This document shows, in pieces, positions 16,029 to 24,253 of a DNA stretch of 52,391 nt. The notes under the pieces are model-generated. The model did no database searches, had not been told where the DNA came from, and was given only the letters and a program-made list of their open reading frames with translations. The stretch spans positions 1-52,391 of the forward strand of contig NZ_WHJH01000050.1 of NCBI RefSeq assembly GCF_011682145.1, written 5' to 3'. The stretch is from Massilia mucilaginosa (GTDB taxonomy: Bacteria > Pseudomonadota > Gammaproteobacteria > Burkholderiales > Burkholderiaceae_D). How positions within the stretch are numbered: the stretch's first letter is position 1; the number at the start of each line of letters is the position of its first letter. Position numbers and translations under genes: made by a program.

Positions 16029-16655
16029 TTACAGGTCGTCCATCGCGGCGAACAGGCCGGCAGGCAACTCCTGCTCGATCTGCACGATCCGGTTGCGCCC
16101 TTCCTGCTTGGCTTCGGTCATGGCTTTTTCGGCGCGCTGGATCATCATGTCGGCCGTTTCGGCCGGCGCGTTGGTGGTCAGGCCGGTCGAAAAGGTGACC
16201 TTGCGGCCCGGCGTGAGGGTTTCCCAGTCGAACCCGGCGACCTTGGCGTTGAGGCGGTTCATCGCCAGCACGCCCTGGTGCAGCCAGGTGGCCGGCAAGA
16301 TGATGCCGAACACGTCGCTTTCGATGCGGCCGAAGCGGTCCAGCGTGCGCAGCAACTCGGTAGCCGAGCGGGTCACCGCTTGCAGCACCGCGTCGCCGCT
16401 ATCGTGCCCGAACTGCTGGTTGACGTCCTTCAGGTGGTCGATGCCGATCATGGCCACGCAAAACGGCTGGCCGGTGCGCGAGGAGCGCTGCAGCTCCTCG
16501 GCCACCAGTTCGGTCAGCGCGCGACGGTTGAGCGCGCCGGTCAGGGTGTCGTGGCGCGTCAGCGACTCGGTCAGGTCCAGGATTTCCTGCTCTTTTTCAG
16601 CCAGCCTGGCGCGCAAGGGCGCGCATTCCGGGCAACCGTCGCATTGTGTGCTCAT
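16029..16655 (-). CDS. Degenerate GGDEF-domain protein, probable c-di-GMP receptor
   Basis: A 208-residue soluble protein. After a Cys-rich start (TQCDGCPEC, a CxxCxxC pattern) and a short coiled coil (LRARLAEKEQEILDLTESL) comes a GGDEF fold beginning RHDTLTGALNRRAL. The catalytic GGDEF motif is replaced by ESDVF (in GRIESDVFGI), losing the glycines and the metal-binding acidic residue, so cyclase activity is unlikely. The inhibitory-site motif RxxD (RTLD) lies exactly five residues before it and is intact, which suggests it binds c-di-GMP instead. The start at 16655 has an AAGGA site; it lies next to an intact diguanylate cyclase on the same strand. Confidence 0.8.
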   Translation of the reverse strand: MSTQCDGCPECAPLRARLAEKEQEILDLTESLTRHDTLTGALNRRALTELVAEELQRSSRTGQPFCVAMIGIDHLKDVNQQFGHDSGDAVLQAVTRSATELLRTLDRFGRIESDVFGIILPATWLHQGVLAMNRLNAKVAGFDWETLTPGRKVTFSTGLTTNAPAETADMMIQRAEKAMTEAKQEGRNRIVQIEQELPAGLFAAMDDL

Positions 16656-16736
16656 GAAAAAATCCTTAGAGATTGTGCTTGTACGCAAAGCTTAACGCCG
16701 GAGTTACCTGCAATCAAGCATTATCAGCGTCTGGTA

Positions 16737-18395
16737 TCAGCGGCCGGTATCAGCGGCCGGCACCCGCACCCGCGCCACCAGCGGCACGGCCGTGTCGAGG
16801 CGGCGCAGGGCGAAGCGGTTGCGCCCGGCATCTTTGGCGTTGTACAGGGCTTCGTCCGACAGCGCCAGGTACTCTTCCATGCTGGAGTCACCGCCGCCGA
16901 TGGCAATGCCGACGCTGGTCGTCACCTGCAACTGTTTGCCGGCCGCCAGGAAGGGCGTGCGCGCAATGTCGAGGATCTTGGCGGCCAGGATTGCCGGTTC
17001 GGCATCATTGCTCACGCCTTCGAAGATCGCCACGAATTCGTCGCCGGCCAGGCGCGCCACGCTGTCGGTGGCGCGCACCGCCGCGCGCAGGCGTTTGGCG
17101 AACTCGACCAGCACCTCGTCGCCGGCCTTGTGGCCGCAGGTGTCGTTGATGGCCTTGAAATGGTCGATGTCGAGATAGGCCAGCGCCACGCTGCTGTTGG
17201 TGCGCGCGGCGCGCGCCAGTGCGGCGGCGAAGGTTTCTTCGAACATGCGGCGGTTGTCGATGCCGGTCAGGATGTCGGTGCGGGCCTGGGCTTCGAGCTT
17301 GACTTCGGCCTCGCGGCGCTGCTGCGAGAGCGTGAAGAAGGCGCGGCTCAGTTCGCCGAATTCGTCGCGCCGGCGCACGTTGAAGACCTCGATGTTTTCG
17401 CTGCCGTCGGCAATCCCGGCCACATGCCGGCGCAGCGCGGCCAGCGGCCGCAGCAGCCGCAGGATGGCCAGCCAGCCGGCCAGTCCGGCCAGCGCCGCCA
17501 CCGCGACCGAGGCCAGCAGCGCGGTCGGACGCATCCGGATCAGCGGCGTGAACGCTTCGTCGACCGGATACACGGCGCCGACGATCCAGTCGGTCTTGCG
17601 CAGGCGCTTGTAGGTGATCAGCGCGCGCACCCCGCTCTTGGTGGGTCCTTCGACCCAGCCTTCGAAGCCGTCCAGCGCGGCCCGGGTCGAGGGCGTGACC
17701 CCGCCCGGCTCGTCCTGCACGCGCTGCAGGATGCGCCCCTTGTCCGGGTGGTGAATCACCGTGCCGTCGCCGGTGAGCATGAACAGATAGCCGCTCGCGC
17801 CCGAGCCGAGCGACGACAGCTGGCCGAAAAAGCGCGGCCGTTGCAGGTCGATGGCGCCGCCCAGCATGAAAATGAGCTTGCCGTCGGCGTCGTACAGCGG
17901 TTCGGTGATCAGGATCACTGGTTTACCCGACAGGGCGCTCTTGAACGGGCGCGATATGACGCCCTCGCGCGCGGCCACGGTGTCGGTAAAGTAGGCGCGC
18001 TTGCCGAAGTTGACGGTGTTGTTGGTGCGGCGGTCGTTCATGTTCGCCAGCATGGTGCCGCTGCTATCGAACACCAGTACATTGAAAAACTCGTCGCGCA
18101 AGCCGGCGTGCGCTTCCAGGAAGGTTTGCAGGCCGCCGCCCGGCTTGCCGTCGGTGCGTCCGAGTTCCTCGCGCAGGGTTTTGAGGAGCGTCTGGCGCGC
18201 TTCCAGATCGGCGTCGATGTAGGCGGCCGCGCTCGAGAGCAGCGCCACCTGCTGCGAGCCGATCACGTCGCGCATCTGGCGCTCGGCCAGGTACAGCGAC
18301 ACGAAGGTGAGCGCGCAGGTGGCCAGCAGCACCAGGCCGATGACCAGCACGGTCAGGCGGAATTTGAGCGTTGCTGGATTGAAGATGAAACGCAT
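16737..18395 (-). CDS. Diguanylate cyclase with periplasmic dCache sensor
   Basis: A 552-residue membrane enzyme making cyclic di-GMP. A first membrane helix is at about 14-34 (LTVLVIGLVLLATCALTFV), a periplasmic dCache-like sensor spans about 40-280 (with GYLFMLTGDGTVIHHPDKG and TDWIVGAVYPVDEAF), a second helix is at about 295-318, and a HAMP linker (PLAALRRHVAGIADGSE) follows. The GGDEF domain starts at RTDILTGIDNRRMFEETF and has the active-site form AGDEF (RLAGDEFVAIF), which is active in many cyclases, with an RATD inhibitory site five residues before it. It should sense a small external molecule; the ligand cannot be inferred. Confidence 0.9.
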   Translation of the reverse strand: MRFIFNPATLKFRLTVLVIGLVLLATCALTFVSLYLAERQMRDVIGSQQVALLSSAAAYIDADLEARQTLLKTLREELGRTDGKPGGGLQTFLEAHAGLRDEFFNVLVFDSSGTMLANMNDRRTNNTVNFGKRAYFTDTVAAREGVISRPFKSALSGKPVILITEPLYDADGKLIFMLGGAIDLQRPRFFGQLSSLGSGASGYLFMLTGDGTVIHHPDKGRILQRVQDEPGGVTPSTRAALDGFEGWVEGPTKSGVRALITYKRLRKTDWIVGAVYPVDEAFTPLIRMRPTALLASVAVAALAGLAGWLAILRLLRPLAALRRHVAGIADGSENIEVFNVRRRDEFGELSRAFFTLSQQRREAEVKLEAQARTDILTGIDNRRMFEETFAAALARAARTNSSVALAYLDIDHFKAINDTCGHKAGDEVLVEFAKRLRAAVRATDSVARLAGDEFVAIFEGVSNDAEPAILAAKILDIARTPFLAAGKQLQVTTSVGIAIGGGDSSMEEYLALSDEALYNAKDAGRNRFALRRLDTAVPLVARVRVPAADTGR

Positions 18396-18710
18396 CGGTG
18401 TGGTTTTTCAGCGAAGATGGGGTGTGGGCACAATGCCACGCCCGCCATTTTACCTTGTCCCCGCCTTAATTACCCGGCAGCATGTGCATGGGGCGTCTAA
18501 CACATCCGTGCAAGCGAACGCGACAATTTTGTAAAAAAGCTTAACATATATACATTGTTGGGCATTCTCGCTGTACGCAGGGCAAGCAAACAGCGCCGCG
18601 CCGCGAGATCGCCTGTAACATAAGAAGCTAACGGACCCGTGCATGCGCCGCCTCGACGCCGCCCTGCGCGACCGATTCGTGATCAAACCGAAGACCAAAA
18701 GGTGTACACA
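18396..18710. promoter_or_regulatory. Intergenic region between divergent cyclase and receiver genes
   Basis: A 315-base gap between divergent genes. Most of it has normal composition, but 18520-18565 is A/T-rich (ACATATATACATTG) and is the likely promoter area for both directions. A plus-strand TTGTAA followed about 16 bases later by TATACA is a plausible but weak promoter for the receiver gene. I see no open frame with coding character, no strong hairpin and no repeat. Confidence 0.35.
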
Positions 18711-19118
18711 GTGCAGCCACAAACCCTCGCCACCAGCCCGACACCGTCGGCAAGCAAGCGCCCGCATATCCTGATCGTCGACGACAACGCCGACGCCGCC
18801 GACACGCTCGGCACCTATCTGCAACTGTCCGGCTACGAGGTGACCATCGCCACCGATCCGTACGCCGCGCTGAACCTGGCGCGCGAACTGCGGCCGCAGG
18901 TGTGCGTGCTCGACATCGGCCTGCCGGGCATGAACGGCAACGTGCTGGCCGAAAACCTGCGCCGCCTGCCGGACACCTCGGGCGCGGTGCTGATCGCGCT
19001 CACCGGTTACGGCCAGGCCTACGACAAGCAGCGCTCGCTGGGCGCCGGGTTCGACCATTACTTCGTCAAGCCGGTCAATCCGGGCTCGATCAAGGACTTG
19101 ATCGACCGCATGCCGTAA
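18711..19118 (+). CDS. Stand-alone response-regulator receiver protein
   Basis: A 135-residue protein that is nearly all receiver domain: HILIVDDNADAADTLGTYL with the acidic pair, the phospho-acceptor Asp in VCVLDIGLPGMNG, ALTGYGQ with the switch Thr, and FVKPVNP with the conserved Lys. No output domain follows, so it likely acts by protein contact, as in phosphorelays. The GTG at 18711 is proposed as start because AAAGG lies at a good distance; a GTG at 18702 and an ATG at 18639 are alternatives. The next gene on this strand is a hybrid kinase with two receivers, a possible partner. Confidence 0.78.
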   Translation: MQPQTLATSPTPSASKRPHILIVDDNADAADTLGTYLQLSGYEVTIATDPYAALNLARELRPQVCVLDIGLPGMNGNVLAENLRRLPDTSGAVLIALTGYGQAYDKQRSLGAGFDHYFVKPVNPGSIKDLIDRMP

Positions 19119-19355
19119 GCCGTCCGCGCCATCGCCGGTTCCGGCCGCCGCGCCCGAGGGCGCCGCGGCCGCGTTCGCGCCGGCGTTTTTTGAGCATCCA
19201 GGATACAACCGCAGACCCTGGCGCCGCCGGCCGCGAGCGCCTTTCCAGCCTGATACCGCCGCGACCGGACAGAGTTTGTGCTTGAGACTCGTCGCAAAAG
19301 GTATACTTTTCCGCTACCGCGGCGCCCGCCGTCGTCCACATCACCGCCCGCATTC

Positions 19356-22300
19356 ATGACTTCTCCCGCCTCCCCCGCCCGCCTTCCCGCTTTTCTTTCG
19401 GACGAGGGCGGCATGGGTGCCGCCTTCGCCGCTGTCGATTGGGGCGCCACCTCCCTGGGGCCGATCGCGGCCTGGCCGCCCGCGCTCAAAACCGGCGTTG
19501 CGCTGGTGCTGCGCTCGCCGGTGGCGATGACGCTCCTGTGGGGGCGCGACGGCGTGATGCTCTACAACGCCGCCTATTCGGTGTTTGCGGGAGCGAACCA
19601 CCCGGCTATCCTGGGCAAGCCGGTGTGCGAGAGTTTCCCCGATGTGGCCGAGTTCAACCGGAATGTGCTGGCCGTGGTGTTTGACGGCGGCACCCTGACC
19701 TATCGCGACCAGGAACTGAGCTGGACCCGCAACGGCCTGCTCGAACAGTTCTGGCTCAACCTCGACTATTCACCGGTGCTCGACGACAACGGCCAGATCG
19801 GCGGCGTGATCGCGGTCGTCATCGACACCACCGCCAAGGTGCGCGCCGAACGCCATGCGCGCGGCGAAATCGGCCGCCTGCACAGCATGTTCGAACAGGC
19901 GCCCGGCTTCATGGCGCTGCTGGGCGGCCCCCAGCACGAATTCATCCTGGCCAACAAGGCGTATCTGGACCTGGTCGGCAACCGCGACGTGATCGGGCGC
20001 ACCGTGCGCGACGTGCTGCCGGAAGCGGCGGAACAGGGCTTTATCGCGCACCTCGACCGCATGTTCGTCAGCGGCGAGGTGTTTCGCGGCAACGAGGTCG
20101 CATTTTCGATCTCGGCCACCGCCGCCGCGCCCGCGCGCCAGGCCTTCCTCGATTTTGTGTACCAGCCCGTGCGCGACGACAAGGGCGCGATTTGGGGCGT
20201 GTTCGTGCAGGGCGCGGACGTGAGCGAACGCGTCAACGCCGAACGGATGACCCGCGCCAACGAGCGCAAGTTCCAGGTCTGGGCGCAGGCCATGCCCAAC
20301 CACGTGTGGTCGGCGCGCGCCGACGGCTACCTCGACTGGTTCAACGACCGCGTGTATGCCTACAGCGGCGCGGCGCCCGGCACGCTCGATGGAGACGGCT
20401 GGGCCAGCCTGGTCGACGAGCAAGACCTGGCCAGCGCCGCCGCGCTGTGGGCCAGCGCCATCGGCGAGCGCGCCGTGTACGAGACGCAATTTCGCCTCCG
20501 CCGCGCCGATGGCGCCTTTCGCTGGCACCTGTCGCGCGCCTTGCCGATTTTTAGCGACAGTGGCGAACTGATCAGCTGGATCGGCACCAACACCGACATC
20601 GACGACCACAAAAGCAGCGCGCTGGCGCTCGAACGGCTCAACAGCACCCTGGCCGAGCAGGTCGGCGCCCGCACCGCCGAGCGCGACCGCATGTGGCGCC
20701 TGTCGACCGACATCATGCTGGTGGCCGACTTTAACGCCGGCATCGTGGCCGTCAACCCCGCCTTCAGCTGGGTGCTGGGCTGGGATGCCGACACCGTGCT
20801 TGGACAGTCGTTCATGGAGTTGGTTCACCCGGACGACCGCGCCGCCACCGCGCAACAAGTGGAATCGCTGGGCACGGGCGCGGCCACTTTCCGCTTCGAA
20901 AACCGTTACCGCCGGCGCGACGGCGGCTACAGCACCCTGTCGTGGAGCGCCGCCCCCGACAATGAATTCATCCATGCGGTCGGGCGCGACATCACGGCCG
21001 AGCGCCAGGCTGCCGAAGCGATGCGCCAGACCGAACTGGCCTTGCAGCAGGCCCAGAAAATGGAAACCATCGGCAAGCTGACCGGTGGCGTGGCGCACGA
21101 TTTCAACAACCTGCTGCAGGTTATCTCCGGCAATCTGCAATTGCTCTCGAAAGATGTGCACGGCAACCCGCGCGCGGCCCAGCGCGTGGACAACGCCATG
21201 GCCGGGGTCGTACGCGGCGCCAAGCTGGCCAGCTACCTGCTCGCCTTCGGCCGGCGCCAGGCGCTCGAACCGAAGGTGGTCAAGATCGGGCGCTTCGTGC
21301 TCGGCATGGAAGACATGCTGCGGCGCAGCCTGGGCGAAGCGATCGATATCGAAACCGTGCTGTCGGGCGGCTTGTGGAACACCCTGGTCGATACCGCCCA
21401 GGTCGAAAACGCGCTGCTCAACCTGGCCATCAACGCGCGCGACGCCATGGACGGCAGCGGCCGCCTGACCATCGAGGTCGGCAACGCCCTGCTCGACGCC
21501 ATGTATGCCAGCAGCCACCCGGAAGTCGACGCCGGGCAATACGTGATGCTGGCCGTGAGCGACACCGGCAAGGGCATGACGCCGGAAGTGCTGGCGCATG
21601 CGTTCGAGCCCTTCTTCTCGACCAAGCCGGAGGGCAAGGGAACCGGGCTGGGCTTGTCGATGGTGTACGGTTTCGTGAAACAATCGGGCGGGCACGTCAA
21701 GATTTACAGTGAAGAGGGACACGGCACCACGGTCCGCATCTACCTGCCGCGCTCGTTCGAGATGGAAGAGGCGCAGGCGCTGCCGGTCGATTCGGTGTAT
21801 GTCGGCGGCACCGAAACCATCCTGGTGGCGGAAGACGACGAGCAGGTGCGTGCCACCGTGGTGGAAATGCTGAGCGACCTCGGCTACCGCGTGCTCAAGG
21901 CCAGCGACGCCGCCAGCGCGCTGACCGTGATCGACAGCGGCGTGCAGGTCGACCTGCTGTTTACCGACGTGGTCATGCCGGGTCCGCTGCGCAGCCCGGA
22001 GCTGGCGCGCAAGGCGCGCGAACGCTTGCCGCAACTGGCGGTGTTGTTTACGTCAGGCTACACCGAAAATGCCATCGTGCACGGCGGACGAGTCGATGCC
22101 GGCGTGGAACTGCTGGGCAAGCCCTATACCCGTGAAGCGCTGGCCAAGAAAATCCGCCACGTGCTGGCGAATCAAAAGCAGAAACTGCTCACCCTGCCGG
22201 ACCAGCCGGCCACCCTGGCGCCGGCGGCGCTGCGCGTGCTGCTGGTCGAAGATGACGCGGCGGTCGGCGACATCACCTTCGAGATGCTCAAGCTGATGGG

Positions 22301-22574
22301 GCATGCGGTGGAATATGCCACCGATGCCCAGGGCGCGCTCGACGCCGTGGCGCGCACCGGCTTCGACGTGATGATTACCGATGTCGGCCTGCCTGGGCTG
22401 CCCGGCAATGTGCTGGCGGAAAAAGTGCGCGAAATCCTGCCGGGGCTGGCCGTGGTGTTTGCCACGGGGCAAATCCACCCGGGCGTGGCGCCGGGCGACC
22501 TGGTGCTCAACAAGCCCTACGACATGAATGCGTTGATGGCAGCCATGCAAAAGATCATCGAGCGCAGGGGCTGA
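19356..22574 (+). CDS. Hybrid sensor histidine kinase with several PAS domains and two receivers
   Basis: A cytoplasmic kinase of 1072 residues without membrane segments. The N-terminal 440 residues hold three PAS-like units (WGATSLGPIAAWPPALKTGV, then LHSMFEQAPGFMALLGGP, then AQAMPNHVWSARADGYLDWF). A coiled segment (LERLNSTLAEQVGARTAERD) leads to a further PAS. The kinase core has the phospho-acceptor His581 in GGVAHDFNN, an N box NLAINARDAMDG, and G boxes DTGKGMTPEV and GKGTGLGLSMV. Two receivers follow, with Asp871 (LLFTDVVMPG) and Asp1009 (VMITDVGLPG). The ATG at 19356 begins the conserved N-terminus. It probably feeds the stand-alone receiver upstream; the signal is unknown. Confidence 0.9.
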   Translation: MTSPASPARLPAFLSDEGGMGAAFAAVDWGATSLGPIAAWPPALKTGVALVLRSPVAMTLLWGRDGVMLYNAAYSVFAGANHPAILGKPVCESFPDVAEFNRNVLAVVFDGGTLTYRDQELSWTRNGLLEQFWLNLDYSPVLDDNGQIGGVIAVVIDTTAKVRAERHARGEIGRLHSMFEQAPGFMALLGGPQHEFILANKAYLDLVGNRDVIGRTVRDVLPEAAEQGFIAHLDRMFVSGEVFRGNEVAFSISATAAAPARQAFLDFVYQPVRDDKGAIWGVFVQGADVSERVNAERMTRANERKFQVWAQAMPNHVWSARADGYLDWFNDRVYAYSGAAPGTLDGDGWASLVDEQDLASAAALWASAIGERAVYETQFRLRRADGAFRWHLSRALPIFSDSGELISWIGTNTDIDDHKSSALALERLNSTLAEQVGARTAERDRMWRLSTDIMLVADFNAGIVAVNPAFSWVLGWDADTVLGQSFMELVHPDDRAATAQQVESLGTGAATFRFENRYRRRDGGYSTLSWSAAPDNEFIHAVGRDITAERQAAEAMRQTELALQQAQKMETIGKLTGGVAHDFNNLLQVISGNLQLLSKDVHGNPRAAQRVDNAMAGVVRGAKLASYLLAFGRRQALEPKVVKIGRFVLGMEDMLRRSLGEAIDIETVLSGGLWNTLVDTAQVENALLNLAINARDAMDGSGRLTIEVGNALLDAMYASSHPEVDAGQYVMLAVSDTGKGMTPEVLAHAFEPFFSTKPEGKGTGLGLSMVYGFVKQSGGHVKIYSEEGHGTTVRIYLPRSFEMEEAQALPVDSVYVGGTETILVAEDDEQVRATVVEMLSDLGYRVLKASDAASALTVIDSGVQVDLLFTDVVMPGPLRSPELARKARERLPQLAVLFTSGYTENAIVHGGRVDAGVELLGKPYTREALAKKIRHVLANQKQKLLTLPDQPATLAPAALRVLLVEDDAAVGDITFEMLKLMGHAVEYATDAQGALDAVARTGFDVMITDVGLPGLPGNVLAEKVREILPGLAVVFATGQIHPGVAPGDLVLNKPYDMNALMAAMQKIIERRG

Positions 22575-22578
22575 GACG

Positions 22579-22830
22579 CTACTTTTTGGTCCAGTAGCCG
22601 AATTCGCTCTCGTAGCAGTTGGTATCGACTTCGGCGATCTTTTCCTGCATTACCGCTTGCGCATCCTGCACGGCCTGGTTGTAGATCGACGGGCCGATCT
22701 CGCGCAGGCAAAAGTCGAGCAGCAGGCGCGCCTTGAGCACGCCCACCTCTTCATCGAAATTTTTCATGCAATAGCGCTGCAGGGACGACAGCAGCCGCTC
22801 CTCGGTTTCCTGGTTCAGTTTAATGGCCAT
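22579..22830 (-). CDS. DUF2164 family protein
   Basis: An 83-residue soluble protein matching DUF2164 across its length: KLNQETEERLLSSLQRY, FDEEVGVLKARLLLDF, GPSIYNQAVQDAQ and the end ESEFGYWTKK. Its function is unknown. It ends four bases from the stop of the convergent hybrid kinase and lies upstream of no other gene on its strand, so it is probably transcribed alone from the gap at 22831-22873 or from readthrough of the oxygenase gene. Confidence 0.82.
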   Translation of the reverse strand: MAIKLNQETEERLLSSLQRYCMKNFDEEVGVLKARLLLDFCLREIGPSIYNQAVQDAQAVMQEKIAEVDTNCYESEFGYWTKK

Positions 22831-22873
22831 CGTTGTTTCATGTCACGTGATCGGGAGCCGCAGCTTAGCAGAA

Positions 22874-23443
22874 TCAGGCGGCGTCAGGAATGGCGCCGGC
22901 CGGTTCGCGGTACATGATATCGGTGCGCAAAACGTATTTGGTGCCGCTTTCCACCGCCGACCCCTGATGCATTTGCAGGTGCGGGAATACCAGGGCGGAA
23001 CCGGCTTTGGGCTTGATGCTCTCCCACGCAAAATCGGTATGGCCGCCGGTGAAATCGTCGTTCAGATAAAACAGGATGGTCAGGAAACTGAGCTCCGATT
23101 CGCTGCGTTCGTAGCTGCCGTCCATGTGCGCCTTGAAGAACTGCTGGTCCTGATAACGGTAAAAGCGAAAGCGTTCGTTAAACCCGCTCAATTCCCAGTC
23201 GCGCTGCAGCGGGGGCAGGAAGGGCGCGGCGCGCCGGTACAGCTGCCCGGCCAGCGCGGCGTTATCGTAGATGATGCGGCCGTTGTTGCGGAAATCGAGC
23301 GCCATCATCTCGCCGCTGCCGGTGGTCAGGCCGGCCGCCGTGTAGCCGATCGCTTCGCTTTCGGCGATATGCTGCGCGCATTCTTCGGGGCTGAGAAAAT
23401 CATGGATATAGAAGATACCCATGCCAAATTTTTCGATGTTCAT
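22874..23443 (-). CDS. 2OG-Fe(II) oxygenase (prolyl-4-hydroxylase-like)
   Basis: A 189-residue iron- and 2-oxoglutarate-dependent oxygenase. The iron ligands are visible as His106-x-Asp108 (KAHMDGSY) and His159 (QMHQGSAVESG), with Arg173 (VLRTDIMY) positioned to bind 2-oxoglutarate; the double-stranded beta-helix strands FRFYRYQDQQFF and LTILFYLND flank them. It is about the size of the single-domain P4Hc proteins, and no signal peptide is seen. The substrate is unknown. An iron-box-like sequence lies about 220 bases upstream (23663-23681), which may control it. Confidence 0.82.
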   Translation of the reverse strand: MNIEKFGMGIFYIHDFLSPEECAQHIAESEAIGYTAAGLTTGSGEMMALDFRNNGRIIYDNAALAGQLYRRAAPFLPPLQRDWELSGFNERFRFYRYQDQQFFKAHMDGSYERSESELSFLTILFYLNDDFTGGHTDFAWESIKPKAGSALVFPHLQMHQGSAVESGTKYVLRTDIMYREPAGAIPDAA

Positions 23444-23503
23444 GATAAGTTGTCCTGTTGATGATGTGAAATTGCCAGCGTTCCTGGGGATTGGAATGCG
23501 GCG

Positions 23504-23668
23504 TCAACGGGAAAACCATGTATTTTTCGCTGATTCGAAAGGTTTGATATCGTACGTCGTCCCATCATGACGAACCGAGGTGCGCAGGGGTTTGCGCTTG
23601 GTGTCGGGCATGGGGTTAAGTCCATGCAGCAGTAGCATCGCAGTGATCGATTTTTTCGGGATTGTCAT
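23504..23668 (-). CDS. Small hypothetical protein upstream of the oxygenase gene
   Basis: A possible 54-residue protein, basic and without a recognised family, starting MTIPKKSITAMLLLHGLNP and ending ESAKNTWFSR. A Thr-Tyr-Asp-Ile turn follows TSVRHDG. There is no strong ribosome site at the proposed ATG, and the open frame extends upstream, so the start is uncertain. It lies on the same strand as the oxygenase gene with a gap of 60 bases. The DNA here is less G/C-rich than the surroundings. It could equally be leader sequence without a protein. Confidence 0.35.
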   Translation of the reverse strand: MTIPKKSITAMLLLHGLNPMPDTKRKPLRTSVRHDGTTYDIKPFESAKNTWFSR

Positions 23669-23681
23669 TATCATTGTAGTC
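23663..23681 (-). promoter_or_regulatory. Candidate Fur-box-like site
   Basis: On the minus strand this reads ACAATGATAATGACAAT, with GATAAT-type hexamers as in Fur boxes. It sits upstream of an iron-dependent oxygenase. The match is partial and overlaps the proposed start of the small open frame. Confidence 0.3.
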
Positions 23682-23726
23682 GGGGAAACGGGGACGATGG
23701 CGCTGTCGTCATATCGGCCGACATGA

Positions 23727-24137
23727 TCACCTGCGGCGTCCGCAGGGTATTGCAGAGCGATAGCAGCTGTCAAGGTGAGCGAGCAGGGCCAGGAATTCGC
23801 CTTTATCGCAAAACATATTCAGCCTCTTGCTGGACACGGCATTGGCGCGCAAGGCAAGCAGATTCTCGCGCAACGTTGCCAGCGCCTCGCAGGTACGCGC
23901 CGCATTCACTTTGGACAGCGATGCACCCACGCCATCGGCCGAGAAATCGAAGGCATCGAACCCGCAGCAGCCGGCCACGCAATGGGTTTCCAGCGCCGCC
24001 CACATGGCCGCCAGGTCCGGCAGCAAATCGTCGATCGGCACAGCCTGCCGATAAGGCACGGCCAGCGCCACATGTTCGATCCACGTATCCGGTCCGGTGG
24101 CGATGGCGTTTTGTGGACGGGTTAGCGCCTTGTTCAT
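23727..24137 (-). CDS. Conserved hypothetical protein (possibly DUF6331)
   Basis: A 136-residue soluble protein with no signal peptide. Its hallmark is THCVAGCCGFDAFDFSADGV, a Cys-rich segment (three Cys within seven residues) resembling a small conserved family I tentatively recall as DUF6331. The rest is helical (LSKVNAARTCEALATLRENLLALRANA). Further cysteines lie near the C-terminus (FCDKGE, LDSCYRS). It is divergently transcribed from the diheme cytochrome c gene, with an inverted repeat in the gap between them. Function unknown. Confidence 0.55.
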   Translation of the reverse strand: MNKALTRPQNAIATGPDTWIEHVALAVPYRQAVPIDDLLPDLAAMWAALETHCVAGCCGFDAFDFSADGVGASLSKVNAARTCEALATLRENLLALRANAVSSKRLNMFCDKGEFLALLAHLDSCYRSAIPCGRRR

Positions 24138-24165
24138 TCATGCCCCCTTATGCTTGCTGTTCCAC

Positions 24166-24179
24166 TATACCAAAGTATA
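24166..24179. promoter_or_regulatory. Inverted repeat TATAC-CAAA-GTATA between divergent genes
   Basis: A perfect 5-bp inverted repeat with a 4-base spacer, midway between the start of the hypothetical gene (24137, minus) and the cytochrome gene (24254, plus). Its position suits an operator. It is short, so chance is possible. Confidence 0.3.
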
Positions 24180-24253
24180 ACTGCCTCGCGCGCAAGCCCT
24201 CCTATACTCCGGTGCTACCCAAGCCGCCTGTTCCGGGCGAAAAGGACCTCATC

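Noticed and set aside
19770-22034. Very long open frame (about 754 residues) on the minus strand inside the hybrid kinase gene
   Set aside because: It is a G/C-driven shadow of the kinase gene; the translation is rich in His, Arg, Gln and Gly with no family signal. The same holds for long opposite-strand frames over other genes, such as 16278-18500, 41403-43310 and 43304-45547.
23803-24141. Alternative minus-strand frame starting MNEQGANPSTK
   Set aside because: It has a good ribosome site, but the translation is Arg- and Gly-rich and lacks conserved pattern; the frame starting at 24137 has the CVAGCCGFDAF segment.
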